Assembly (NCBI GenBank): GCA_964495375.1
Contig: CAZBWM010000004.1
Span: forward strand, 94,593 to 158,592
Reading direction: 5' to 3'
DNA from: JAIESQ01 sp964495375
GTDB taxonomy: Bacteria > Planctomycetota > Planctomycetia > Pirellulales > JAEUIK01
Length of the DNA: 64,000 nucleotides
Made by a program: the position numbers and the translations under genes. The first letter of the stretch is position 1, and each line of letters starts with the position of its first letter. A model generated the notes under the pieces. It saw only the letters and a program-made list of their open reading frames with translations, searched no databases and had not been told where the DNA came from. Of the stretch, positions 37,721 to 46,083 are shown piece by piece.

Positions 37721-38782
37721 ATGTCGGAAGCCAGACCAGACGCACCCGAATTGCGCAAGGACCCCGTCTCCGGGCGGTGGGTCATCATTGCCAAGAGCCG
37801 CGCCAAGCGGCCGAACGATTTCGAACAACCGCCGGCGATCAGTCCCGGGCGCTACTGCCCGTTTTGCGAGGGGAATGAAGAAGCCTGCCCCGAGGAGATT
37901 ATCGCCTATCGCCCGCACGGCACGGCACGCAACGACCGCGGTTGGCGCGTGCGCGTCGTACCCAACAAGTTTCCCGCGCTCGAGATCGAGGGGGATCTCA
38001 ACAAGCGCGGCGAGGGGATCTACGACCTGATGCGCGGCGTCGGCGCGCACGAGGTAATCATCGAATCGCCCCGGCACGTACTGAGCACGGCCGATCTGAG
38101 CGCAGCGCAGATCGAAGAGGTGCTCTGGATCTACCGCGATCGGCTCGTCGACCTGAAGAAAGATCCGCGGTTCGTCTACGGCATGATCTTCAAGAACGTC
38201 GGCGCGGCGGCCGGCGCTTCGCTCGAGCACACGCACAGCCAGTTGATCGTCACGCCAATCGTGCCGATCAATGTCTGGGAAGAAATGACCGGCGCGCTGG
38301 AGTTTTTCAACTATCGCGGGCGCTGCGTATTCTGCGACATGATCCAGCAGGAACTGGCCTACGAAAAGCGGATCGTGCTCGACACGCCGGGCTTCGTGGC
38401 CTTCTGCCCGTTCGCCAGCCGCTTCCCGTTCGAGACGTGGATCTTGCCCAAATCGCACGCCAGCCATTTCGAGAATATTCAGAAACATGGTGTCGAAGAG
38501 CTAGCTGGCATCCTGCGGCAGACGATCGGCAAGATCGAGACGGCGCTCGATCGGCCCGCCTATCATTACATCCTGCACAATTCGCCGTTTGACACGCCGG
38601 AGCTATACCACTATCACTGGCATATAGAGGTCATACCGCGTTTAACGAAGCCAGCAGGCTTTGAATGGGGTAGCGGCTTTTACATCAATCCGGTCGGTCC
38701 GGAGGAAGCTGCGGCCTTCTTACGAGACGTTGAGGCTTTGGCGCAAGGTCGGCAAAACGTTCCGGTCAGAGAACCTGGGTAA
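37721..38782 (+). CDS. galT: GalT-family nucleotidyltransferase (galactose-1-phosphate uridylyltransferase-like)
   Basis: A 353-residue member of the GalT branch of the HIT superfamily, which moves a nucleoside monophosphate via a histidine intermediate. The active site is HTHSQ (170-174), with H172 the likely nucleotidylated residue; classic GalT has HPHGQ. Zinc ligands CPFC (46-49) and CVFC (202-205) are present, and YHYHWHIEV is the C-terminal histidine motif. The gene symbol follows the family, not proof of function: beside glycogen synthase it might be an ADP-glucose phosphorylase-like enzyme instead. ATG at 37721 is used. Hairpins flank it on both sides. Confidence 0.85.
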   Translation: MSEARPDAPELRKDPVSGRWVIIAKSRAKRPNDFEQPPAISPGRYCPFCEGNEEACPEEIIAYRPHGTARNDRGWRVRVVPNKFPALEIEGDLNKRGEGIYDLMRGVGAHEVIIESPRHVLSTADLSAAQIEEVLWIYRDRLVDLKKDPRFVYGMIFKNVGAAAGASLEHTHSQLIVTPIVPINVWEEMTGALEFFNYRGRCVFCDMIQQELAYEKRIVLDTPGFVAFCPFASRFPFETWILPKSHASHFENIQKHGVEELAGILRQTIGKIETALDRPAYHYILHNSPFDTPELYHYHWHIEVIPRLTKPAGFEWGSGFYINPVGPEEAAAFLRDVEALAQGRQNVPVREPG

Positions 38783-38785
38783 TCG

Positions 38786-38807
38786 AGCACGCTCAACCCC
38801 GAGCGTG
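38786..38807. terminator. Hairpin just after the GalT gene
   Basis: gcacgctc (38786-38793) pairs with gagcgtgc (38800-38807) around a 6-base loop, 3 bases after the stop. No U-run follows. A terminator or transcript-end structure is likely. Confidence 0.45.
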
Positions 38808-39008
38808 CGTGTGCAACAAACCACCGAGCGACGTGTGGCGGAACACCTCGCTCTGGCGACACAACGTTGGCCCGTCGCGGATCGATCCGCTGCTGTGCCA
38901 GTGACGATTCGCCCGGGCTTCCGGCGCGCCGTCGGTCGGCAAGTCCCTCCGCCGCCGTCGGCTTCCTGGCTCGCACGGTTGCGGACCCTACGGATAGGTA
39001 CATAGGGC

Positions 39009-41255
39009 ATGGCTCCTCCGCTTCGCTTCGTGCTCGCGCTGCACAACCATCAGCCAGTCGGCAATTTCGACGGGGTGATCGAGCAGGCGTATCGCGAAAG
39101 CTATCTGCCGTTTCTCGATGTGCTGGACGACTACCCCAGTATTCGCTTCGCCCTGCACAACAGCGGCTGCCTGAGCGAATGGCTGGCCATCCACCATCCC
39201 GAATACTTGGACCGCATCGCCCGCATGGTGGCCGACGGCCGCGTCGAGCTCATCGGCGGCCCCTGGCAAGAGGCCATCCTGCCGATGCTCCCCAGTCGCG
39301 ACCGCGTCGGGCAAATCCGCCAGCACACGCAGTGGATCGAGCGGCGATTGGGCGCGAAGGTCCGCGGGGCCTGGGTCCCCGAGCGTGTCTGGGAGCAATC
39401 GCTCGCCAGCGACCTGGCAATTGCCGGCATCGAGTATGTCATTCTCGACGACTTCCACTTCAAGAACTCCGGCCTGACCGACGGTCAGCTCTACAACTAC
39501 TTCATCACCGAAGACGACGGCCACCTGCTCAAAGTGTTTCCCGGCAGTGAGCGTTTGCGCTACACGATTCCGTTCGCCGATCCACAGCAGACGATCGATC
39601 ACCTGGTGCATCTGGCCGAAACACACCCCGGCAGCGTCGTGGTCTTCGGCGACGACGGTGAGAAGTTCGGAACCTGGCCCGGCACGCATGAGCACGTTTA
39701 CACGCACGGCTGGCTGCGGCGCTTCCTCGACGCCCTGATGGCCAACCAGTCGTGGCTTACCATGTGCACCTTGGCCGATGCGGTGGACAACGTGCCGCCA
39801 GCCGGCAAAGTTTATCTCCCCGACTCAAGCTATCGCGAAATGACCGAGTGGTCGCTGCCGGCTGAGCAGATCGTCGACTACGACCGCGTCAGTCACGAGA
39901 TGGAGCACGACTCGCGCTGGCCCGTGCTCAAGCGCTTTGTCCGCGGCGGCTTCTGGCGCAACTTCAAGGTGAAGTATCCCGAAGCCGACGAAATGTACAC
40001 GCGGATGCTGGCGATCAGCCGGCGACTGGCCGCGGCCAGTGGCAAGGGCGCTTCGCCCGCGTCGTCCAATGGCGCCGGTTCGCACGTTCCGGCGCCGCAC
40101 GTCAGTCCCTCGCTGGCCAGCACGTCGACCGCCGATCTGCTCGAGCGGGCCCGCGCCGAGCTCTATCGCGGTCAGTGTAACTGTGCCTACTGGCACGGGG
40201 CGTTTGGGGGCATCTATCTGCCGCACCTACGCAACGCGATCTACCAGCGGTTGATCGCGGCCGACAACCTGCTCAACCAGGCGGCCGGCCGCACGTGCCA
40301 ATGGGTCGAAGCCCTGGCCGCCGACTTCAACCTCGACGCCCGGCAGGAAGTGCAGCTCGCTAACGACAAGCTACTCGCGCTCGTCGCCCCCTCGCGCGGT
40401 GGGCAAATCTACGAGCTCGACGTGCGGGCGATTGGCCTCAATCTGCTGGCCACGCTCACGCGCCGCCCCGAGGCCTACCATCGCAAGGTGCTGGCGGGCG
40501 TGCAGGCCGGTGGCGACGCGGCCGCCAGTATTCACGATCGCGTCGTCTTCAAGCAGGAAGGACTCGATCGCCGGATTCAATACGACAACTATCCCCGCAA
40601 GAGCCTGCTGGATCATTTCTTCGATCCCGAGGTGACGCTCGACAACGTCGTGGCCGGCAGCGCTCCGGAGCGCGGCGACTTTCTCGACGGCGTTTACGAA
40701 GCCCGCGTGCGCCGCAGCCCCACCGTGGTGCAGGTGCACTTGCAGCGGCAGGGGATGGTCCACGGCCATCCGATTCGTATTGCCAAGAGCATCACCGTCG
40801 AAGCCGGCAACCCCACGCTCGAAATCGTCTATACGCTCGAAGGGTTGCCGGCCGGTCAGCCGCTGAACTTCGCCATCGAATTCAATTTCGCCGGCTTGCC
40901 CTCGGGTGCCGACGATCGTTATTTCTTTGATCACGGCCAGCAGCACCTGGGGCACTTAGGCAGCCAGCTCGATCTGCACGACATGACCGACCTGGGGCTG
41001 GCCGACGAATGGCTCGGCATCGGCGTCGGGCTGCACGCCTCACGGCCGACCAGCTTCTGGACCTTTCCAATTGAGACGGTCAGCCAGAGCGAAGGGGGCT
41101 TTGAGCTCGTGCACCAATCCGTGGCGGTGTTCCCCCACTGGCAAGTCGTGCCCGATGCGCAGGGGCGCTGGGAGGTCGCGCTATCGCTGTCGCTCGACAC
41201 GACCCAGGCCGAAAGCCGGCAGCCGCAGCGCTCGACCGCTGCCGCCACGATCTAA
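39009..41255 (+). CDS. GH57 4-alpha-glucanotransferase-like enzyme
   Basis: A 748-residue enzyme of GH57. It opens with LALHNHQPVGNF; the nucleophile is likely E125 in AWVPERVWE, the acid D215 in VFGDDGEKFG. The positions agree well with E123 and D214 of the archaeal 4-alpha-glucanotransferase from Thermococcus litoralis. The long C-terminal half has the DUF1925/DUF1926-like beta-sandwich found in that enzyme. It would disproportionate maltooligosaccharides from glycogen breakdown. ATG at 39009 is the family start. No signal peptide. An insert of about 30 residues near 347-375 is rich in Ser/Ala/Pro. Confidence 0.87.
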   Translation: MAPPLRFVLALHNHQPVGNFDGVIEQAYRESYLPFLDVLDDYPSIRFALHNSGCLSEWLAIHHPEYLDRIARMVADGRVELIGGPWQEAILPMLPSRDRVGQIRQHTQWIERRLGAKVRGAWVPERVWEQSLASDLAIAGIEYVILDDFHFKNSGLTDGQLYNYFITEDDGHLLKVFPGSERLRYTIPFADPQQTIDHLVHLAETHPGSVVVFGDDGEKFGTWPGTHEHVYTHGWLRRFLDALMANQSWLTMCTLADAVDNVPPAGKVYLPDSSYREMTEWSLPAEQIVDYDRVSHEMEHDSRWPVLKRFVRGGFWRNFKVKYPEADEMYTRMLAISRRLAAASGKGASPASSNGAGSHVPAPHVSPSLASTSTADLLERARAELYRGQCNCAYWHGAFGGIYLPHLRNAIYQRLIAADNLLNQAAGRTCQWVEALAADFNLDARQEVQLANDKLLALVAPSRGGQIYELDVRAIGLNLLATLTRRPEAYHRKVLAGVQAGGDAAASIHDRVVFKQEGLDRRIQYDNYPRKSLLDHFFDPEVTLDNVVAGSAPERGDFLDGVYEARVRRSPTVVQVHLQRQGMVHGHPIRIAKSITVEAGNPTLEIVYTLEGLPAGQPLNFAIEFNFAGLPSGADDRYFFDHGQQHLGHLGSQLDLHDMTDLGLADEWLGIGVGLHASRPTSFWTFPIETVSQSEGGFELVHQSVAVFPHWQVVPDAQGRWEVALSLSLDTTQAESRQPQRSTAAATI

Positions 41256-41279
41256 CGTTCCGGCGGGCTGTCGTCGGCC

Positions 41280-42197
41280 TCACTCGCGATTCAGCGCCGC
41301 GCGCACGTCGCGCCGCACAATCAACCACGCGGTCGGCGCCACGACCAGCAGCATGCCCACCAGCGCCAGCAGCTTGAACTGCTTGTGCCAGATCACGAGA
41401 TCCAACAGCACGCCCATCCCGACTTGCGAGAGGGCCACGACCGAAACCTTAGCCGGTGGACCGCCGCCAAATGCCTTGGTCAACAAAAATTGCCCGATCG
41501 TGCCCGATACACCTAAGCCCAAAAACAAGGCCAGCAAACGGGGCTCGACGACCGACGGGGTTGTGGGCTCCAAGTGACCGATCGCGGCCGCCGCGCCGCA
41601 AACCACCAGCGCGACACCCGAGAAATGGGCGACGACTGTCTCAGGAGCGACCTCTTTCAGCCGGTGCAGCCCAATCATCGCCAGGGCCGTGAAGAACCCG
41701 CCCCCCAACGCCGCCAAAGTGGCCAGCAGCTCGGTGCGGGCCTGCGGCTCGGGATCCGATTGCTGCATGCTCAGTTGCAACATCAGCACTCCAGCCAATC
41801 CCACCGCAATGGCGATCCAGGCGTCACGGCGCGGCGGCGCGCCGAGCATCGGCCACGAGAGGATCGCGATCCAGATCGGAAAAGTGTTCGTGAGAGTCAG
41901 CGAGCTCGATACCGGCAAATGCGTCAGCGCGTAAAAGTTGCAGAGCATGCTGCCGCTACCGGCCAGGCTCCGCAGCCATAGCGAGCGCGTTCCCCAGATC
42001 GGCAGCTTCGCGCCGGCGTACCAGACTGCCCCCACGGAGAACGCTACGGCCAATGCCGAGCGCACCGCCGCCACAATGCGCCAGTCAACCTCATCACCCA
42101 GCGCATGCGCGAAAGCCCCCATCGCGGCAAACGAGGTTGCGCCGCAGAGCATCCACACATAAGGAAGTGAGGACGCTGCCGTGGAGCCGGTCGTCAT
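41280..42197 (-). CDS. EamA/DMT-family transporter
   Basis: A 305-residue membrane protein of the drug/metabolite transporter superfamily, with about ten helices in two EamA halves (for example YVWMLCGATSFAAMGAFAHAL and the second-half ALFLGLGVSGTIGQFLL). Members export amino acids, nucleotide sugars or other small metabolites; the substrate is unknown. ATG at 42197 is preferred because it starts just before the first helix. A GTG 30 codons upstream is in frame but gives an unsupported extension. It ends 24 bases after the convergent GH57 gene. Confidence 0.85.
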   Translation of the reverse strand: MTTGSTAASSLPYVWMLCGATSFAAMGAFAHALGDEVDWRIVAAVRSALAVAFSVGAVWYAGAKLPIWGTRSLWLRSLAGSGSMLCNFYALTHLPVSSSLTLTNTFPIWIAILSWPMLGAPPRRDAWIAIAVGLAGVLMLQLSMQQSDPEPQARTELLATLAALGGGFFTALAMIGLHRLKEVAPETVVAHFSGVALVVCGAAAAIGHLEPTTPSVVEPRLLALFLGLGVSGTIGQFLLTKAFGGGPPAKVSVVALSQVGMGVLLDLVIWHKQFKLLALVGMLLVVAPTAWLIVRRDVRAALNRE

Positions 42198-42435
42198 GTG
42201 TGTATCGACCGGTGGTGCCAAAGCGGAAGACACAACCACCGGCGATCCTTTGTCCGACGACACAGCGGATTCGTCGGGCAGATCCACGTCGCCAAAATGC
42301 CTGCACTGAGGAGCGGTGGGAAGGAAGCGCGAATCTTAGCCGCGCGGCGCGCTTTCGACGAGAGGCATCCCGGCCGAAGCTAGGTTTGGCAGAATAAAAC
42401 GGCCGGAACACATCTGGCCGACGGCGAATCGACGT

Positions 42436-42657
42436 TTACTCGCCGCGCTGCCGCAAAAACTCGTCCCAGCGAAGGAACTGCGGATCGCCATTGCGAAACG
42501 AGAAGACCGCGTCGGGCAGGGGGCGCCCGGCCCGGTCCCACGATGGCACCCGCACCAGGATCACACCGTCGGCCCGGCGCTCGATCTGCCAGCGCTGGCA
42601 GCAATCGCCCCCCTGCGTGGCTTCGGCTTGAGCGGTTTGTATCGCCGGGTACGACAT
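42436..42657 (-). CDS. Small hypothetical protein, 73 aa
   Basis: A short soluble protein (MSYPAIQTAQAEAT...DEFLRQRGE) with an N-terminal pair of cysteines (GGDCCQRW) and a hydrophilic central motif, VRVPSWDRAGRPLPD. I do not recognise it, though small planctomycete proteins of similar style exist. ATG at 42657 is used; a TTG 15 bases upstream is also in frame. It lies between two transcription units and no shadow gene explains it. Confidence 0.5.
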   Translation of the reverse strand: MSYPAIQTAQAEATQGGDCCQRWQIERRADGVILVRVPSWDRAGRPLPDAVFSFRNGDPQFLRWDEFLRQRGE

Positions 42658-42892
42658 GCTTAACGCGCGCAACTACGCACGCCGCGGAACTGCAATGGGT
42701 TGGCTGATCGCTTGGCTGAGTACGGTCGGCAAGAACAGCAGGCCACGGGGAGCGGCCCTATTTCACAAGAGCAGCGTTGGCGGGGAACAGATGGGCTGTC
42801 CAAGGCGGGAAGCCACCCGCGGCTCTCGGTTTCCTCTCGCCAGAATGTTAGCTTAGCCCTGCATAGGAGGGAAGAGGGACTTTTGGCCCCCC

Positions 42893-42931
42893 CAAGCGGG
42901 GCCGTGCGCCTCCGCATTTTGGCCCCGCTTG
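42893..42931. repeat. 11-bp inverted repeat in the gap before the class V aminotransferase
   Basis: caagcggggcc (42893-42903) and its complement ggccccgcttg (42921-42931) flank 17 bases. The gap 42658-43008 otherwise shows no gene. The hairpin may be a terminator for the upstream region or a leader element. It is followed by a run of A residues. Confidence 0.4.
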
Positions 42932-43008
42932 TCGCCAAAAAACGACATCCGCGCCCCTCACAACGTCAGCCAGCTAGCCCATTCCCCACAACCCGACGAG
43001 AAGACACT

Positions 43009-44298
43009 TTGGCCGCCCGTGAACCCAAGCCCGATTCCGAGCAAGCCCTGCGCCCCGCGCAAGCTTCGGCAGCGGCGCCGCGAGAATTGCCAGCCAATCT
43101 CGCCGAATTATGGAACCTCGCCCCGGGGATCACGTACCTAAACCACGGCTCGTTTGGGCTCACGCCCATGCCCGTGCTCGAAGCCCAGGCCAGGCTGCGC
43201 GGCGAGTTGACCGACGATCCCGTCGATTTTCTCTGCCGCCGCTATCAGCCCTATCTCAAGGCAGCGCTCGCGAAGCTGGCCGGCTTCGTCGGCACCTCTC
43301 CCTCGAACCTGGTCTTCGTCGACAACGCCACGACTGGCATGAACGCCGCGGCAGTCAGTCTGAGCGTGTCGGCGGGTGACGAGATCATCGTCGGCGATCA
43401 CGAGTATGGGGCCGTGGCGCGACTGTGGCGGCAAGTTTCCCAGCGCGCTGGGGCGATCGTCCACACGCCGGCCATTCCGGCGCCGATCGACTCCGCCGAC
43501 GCCCTGATTGATGCCCTGTTGCAGCCCTTGAATTCGCGCACGCGCGTGCTGGTCGTCAGCCACGTGACATCGGCCACGGCCGTGGTGTTTCCACTCGATC
43601 AAATGGTTGCCGAGGCGCGGCGCCGGCACGCGCAGTTTGGCGGCGGGCCGCTCTGGATTGTCGTCGATGGTCCCCACGCCCTGCTACAAGTCCCCTTGCA
43701 GATCGACCGGCTGGACGTCGACTGCTACACAGCCAGTTGCCACAAATGGCTCAGCGCGCCGATCGGTTCCGGCTTTCTTTATGCACATCCGCGCGTGCAG
43801 TCGCGGATTCGCCCGGCCCTGACCAGTTGGGGGACGATGCCGGCCGACGAGCAGGAAAACTTTCAAGGGGAGTTCCATTGGCCCGGCACGCGCGATCCCT
43901 CGGCCTGGCTGGCGGTGCCGGCCGCGATCGAATTATTCGCATCGATCGGCCTGGAACGACTCCGCAACCAGACGCACGACTTGGCCCGCTACGCCCGGGC
44001 GCAATTGAACGACCGGCTCGGGGCCGAGCCGCTCGTACCCGACTCGCCAGACTGGTACGCCTCGATGGTGGCCCTGGCCCTGCCCGAGCCCGCTGGCGCG
44101 GCCCTGGGCACTCAGGCAGCCAAGCGGCGGGCCTTGGGCTGGCAGCAGCAGTTGTGGGAGCGAGCCGGCATCGAAGTGCCGCTCAATGTTTGGGGCGGGC
44201 GGACCGTGCTGCGCGTCTCGTGCCACCTCTACAATCGCGCAGACCAGATCGATCGGCTCGTCGACACGCTCGCCGAAGTGCTGAAATCGCATCAGTGA
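43009..44298 (+). CDS. Class V aminotransferase (isopenicillin N epimerase-like)
   Basis: A 429-residue PLP enzyme of the cysteine desulfurase / isopenicillin N epimerase superfamily. ITYLNHGSFG is the typical opening, DGPHALLQVPL holds the aspartate that contacts PLP, and SCHKWLSAPIGSGF carries the PLP lysine at K246. The start is TTG at 43009, preceded by GAGAAG; there is no ATG before the catalytic domain, and earlier in-frame sequence up to 42700 is not family-like. The role is amino acid transformation with an unknown substrate. It is transcribed toward the PRC-barrel gene. Confidence 0.85.
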   Translation: MAAREPKPDSEQALRPAQASAAAPRELPANLAELWNLAPGITYLNHGSFGLTPMPVLEAQARLRGELTDDPVDFLCRRYQPYLKAALAKLAGFVGTSPSNLVFVDNATTGMNAAAVSLSVSAGDEIIVGDHEYGAVARLWRQVSQRAGAIVHTPAIPAPIDSADALIDALLQPLNSRTRVLVVSHVTSATAVVFPLDQMVAEARRRHAQFGGGPLWIVVDGPHALLQVPLQIDRLDVDCYTASCHKWLSAPIGSGFLYAHPRVQSRIRPALTSWGTMPADEQENFQGEFHWPGTRDPSAWLAVPAAIELFASIGLERLRNQTHDLARYARAQLNDRLGAEPLVPDSPDWYASMVALALPEPAGAALGTQAAKRRALGWQQQLWERAGIEVPLNVWGGRTVLRVSCHLYNRADQIDRLVDTLAEVLKSHQ

Positions 44299-44493
44299 AC
44301 GCGGCGGCTTGCCCGCGGGGCTGGTAAACCTCGCGCAGGGTCTTACACCCTCGGGGTGCGCGAATCATCATGGAACTGTGGATCCTCAGGTCCGCGCGCC
44401 TGCCGCCTTGCCGTGCAACTCGTCTCCCGCGCACGGCGCCGATCCGGCTGTGCGAAACTCCTCGTCAAAATGTTCGTACGCGTGGGAACTTCT

Positions 44494-46071
44494 ATGCTCG
44501 CTTCGGTCCTTGGAAATCGTCTTTCGACGGGCGCCTTGCTGGCCCTGCTGCTGAGCAGCACGTGGTTCGTACACAATTGCTTCGCTCAAGTAGCGGCGCC
44601 GGCCAGCGCGCCCCCACAGCCGCGCCCGCTGCGGCAAGTCGAGCTGCTACGCGCCACACAGTTGCGCGGCGCGCCGGTTGTCGATCTGGTGGGCAATCCG
44701 CTTGGCATACTCGACGATCTGCTGATCGAAGTGGAATCGAGCCGCGTGGCAGCGCTCTTGGTGCGGTCGACGAGCAATGACGCCGGTGACGATGTAGAAA
44801 GTGCTGTCGAAGCCGCGCCAATCAAAGTTGTGCCGGCGGCATTGGCAAACTATCACGTGGCAACCGACACTCGTCCGGCGACCGTGCAAATCACGATCCC
44901 CGGCGCAAGCACGCTCTGGCGCGATGCCCCGAAGTGGCCCCCCGTCGATGCGGCCGGCGCCCCGGTCACCGATCGATTGACCTGGCTCGACGGCATCTAC
45001 CAGCATTTCGGCCGCGCCTGGCAGCGACCCTGCGTCGATCGCTGGTGGGGTTGGGGGCCGGGGGGTGACTACGACGCGCTCTTCACGCCCGAGCGCAACA
45101 TCGAGCTGCGTGGCACGGTGCTCGGAGTCGCGGCCGTTTGGCCCGTCTGCGTCTCATCGCCGGGCGTGCGGCTCTGGATGGAGGTCGAAGGGCTCGTTTG
45201 GGGAATCGATCTCGGGCCCGTCTGGCATGTGGTCAACGAGGGCTGGGAGTTTGAGCCCGGCAAAGCGATCGAAGTTCGCGGGGCCGAAGCGCTGCTCACA
45301 CCTGAGCGGATCGTGCTGGCGGTCGAAGTCAACTACGAAGGTCGCACGTTGCGATTGCGTGCGGATGATGGAGTGCCCGTGTGGGGTGCCGCGGCGCCGG
45401 TGGTCACTCTGCGGTTATTCGGCGAACTGGACTCGGTCAAGACTGTCGGCGGCGAAGCGCTCGGTCGTGTCGTCGACCTGGCCATCGATCCCGCAGGCTG
45501 GTCCGTGGCTTACGCTGCGCTCGGTTCGGCTGCCGATGCACAATCACTTACGCCGGTCCCCGCTTCGCTGTTGACGGCCGACCCAACCGGCGAGGGACTC
45601 CAGGTGGCGATTGGAGCACCGCCGCCGGCCGACGGAGCTGGCAGCAACACGGTGACCAAGATTGAGACTGCCCGCTGGGCTGACGCACTCGACGCGGCCT
45701 TCGCCCGGCGCGTGGCGTCACACTTTGGCGTGCCGTTCCCAGGACAGCCGGCCTGCACGCACGTGGCGACCAACTTCGCCCCGCGCGGTATGTTCGCGCA
45801 CGCCCTAGGGCGCGTGATCGCAATCGAACCGTGCGCGGTGCCGGCCGGCGCGGCGCCTCCCGATCGCTGGACCCTCAAACTGCTGACCTCGGCCGGCCCC
45901 GCTTGGGTGACGTTCGACGCCGAGCCCGTGCGCAAAACCGATCTGGAAATTGCCATCGGCGACGTGGTGTCCGCCTGGGGTTGGCCCGATGTCACGCGAC
46001 GCTGCGAACTGCACGCCGGCATTCTTGAAGCGGGCGGTCGCTACCTGCGCGTGCGCGACGCGGCTCCGTAA
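44494..46071 (+). CDS. Exported protein with PRC-barrel-like segments
   Basis: A 525-residue protein. A signal peptide (STGALLALLLSSTWFVHNCFAQ) leads into LRATQLRGAPVVDLVGNPLGIL, which looks like a PRC-barrel (beta-rich fold known in RimM and photosynthetic reaction centre H). A second such segment may be TVGGEALGRVVDLAIDPAGW (about 320-340). Between them is a beta-rich region with a Trp-rich stretch (DRWWGWGPGG). Function is unknown. ATG at 44494 is used as the start that best exposes the signal peptide; an ATG at 44470 is also possible. It converges with a PVC cytochrome gene 12 bases downstream. Confidence 0.65.
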   Translation: MLASVLGNRLSTGALLALLLSSTWFVHNCFAQVAAPASAPPQPRPLRQVELLRATQLRGAPVVDLVGNPLGILDDLLIEVESSRVAALLVRSTSNDAGDDVESAVEAAPIKVVPAALANYHVATDTRPATVQITIPGASTLWRDAPKWPPVDAAGAPVTDRLTWLDGIYQHFGRAWQRPCVDRWWGWGPGGDYDALFTPERNIELRGTVLGVAAVWPVCVSSPGVRLWMEVEGLVWGIDLGPVWHVVNEGWEFEPGKAIEVRGAEALLTPERIVLAVEVNYEGRTLRLRADDGVPVWGAAAPVVTLRLFGELDSVKTVGGEALGRVVDLAIDPAGWSVAYAALGSAADAQSLTPVPASLLTADPTGEGLQVAIGAPPPADGAGSNTVTKIETARWADALDAAFARRVASHFGVPFPGQPACTHVATNFAPRGMFAHALGRVIAIEPCAVPAGAAPPDRWTLKLLTSAGPAWVTFDAEPVRKTDLEIAIGDVVSAWGWPDVTRRCELHAGILEAGGRYLRVRDAAP

Positions 46072-46083
46072 GACCACCTGCCG

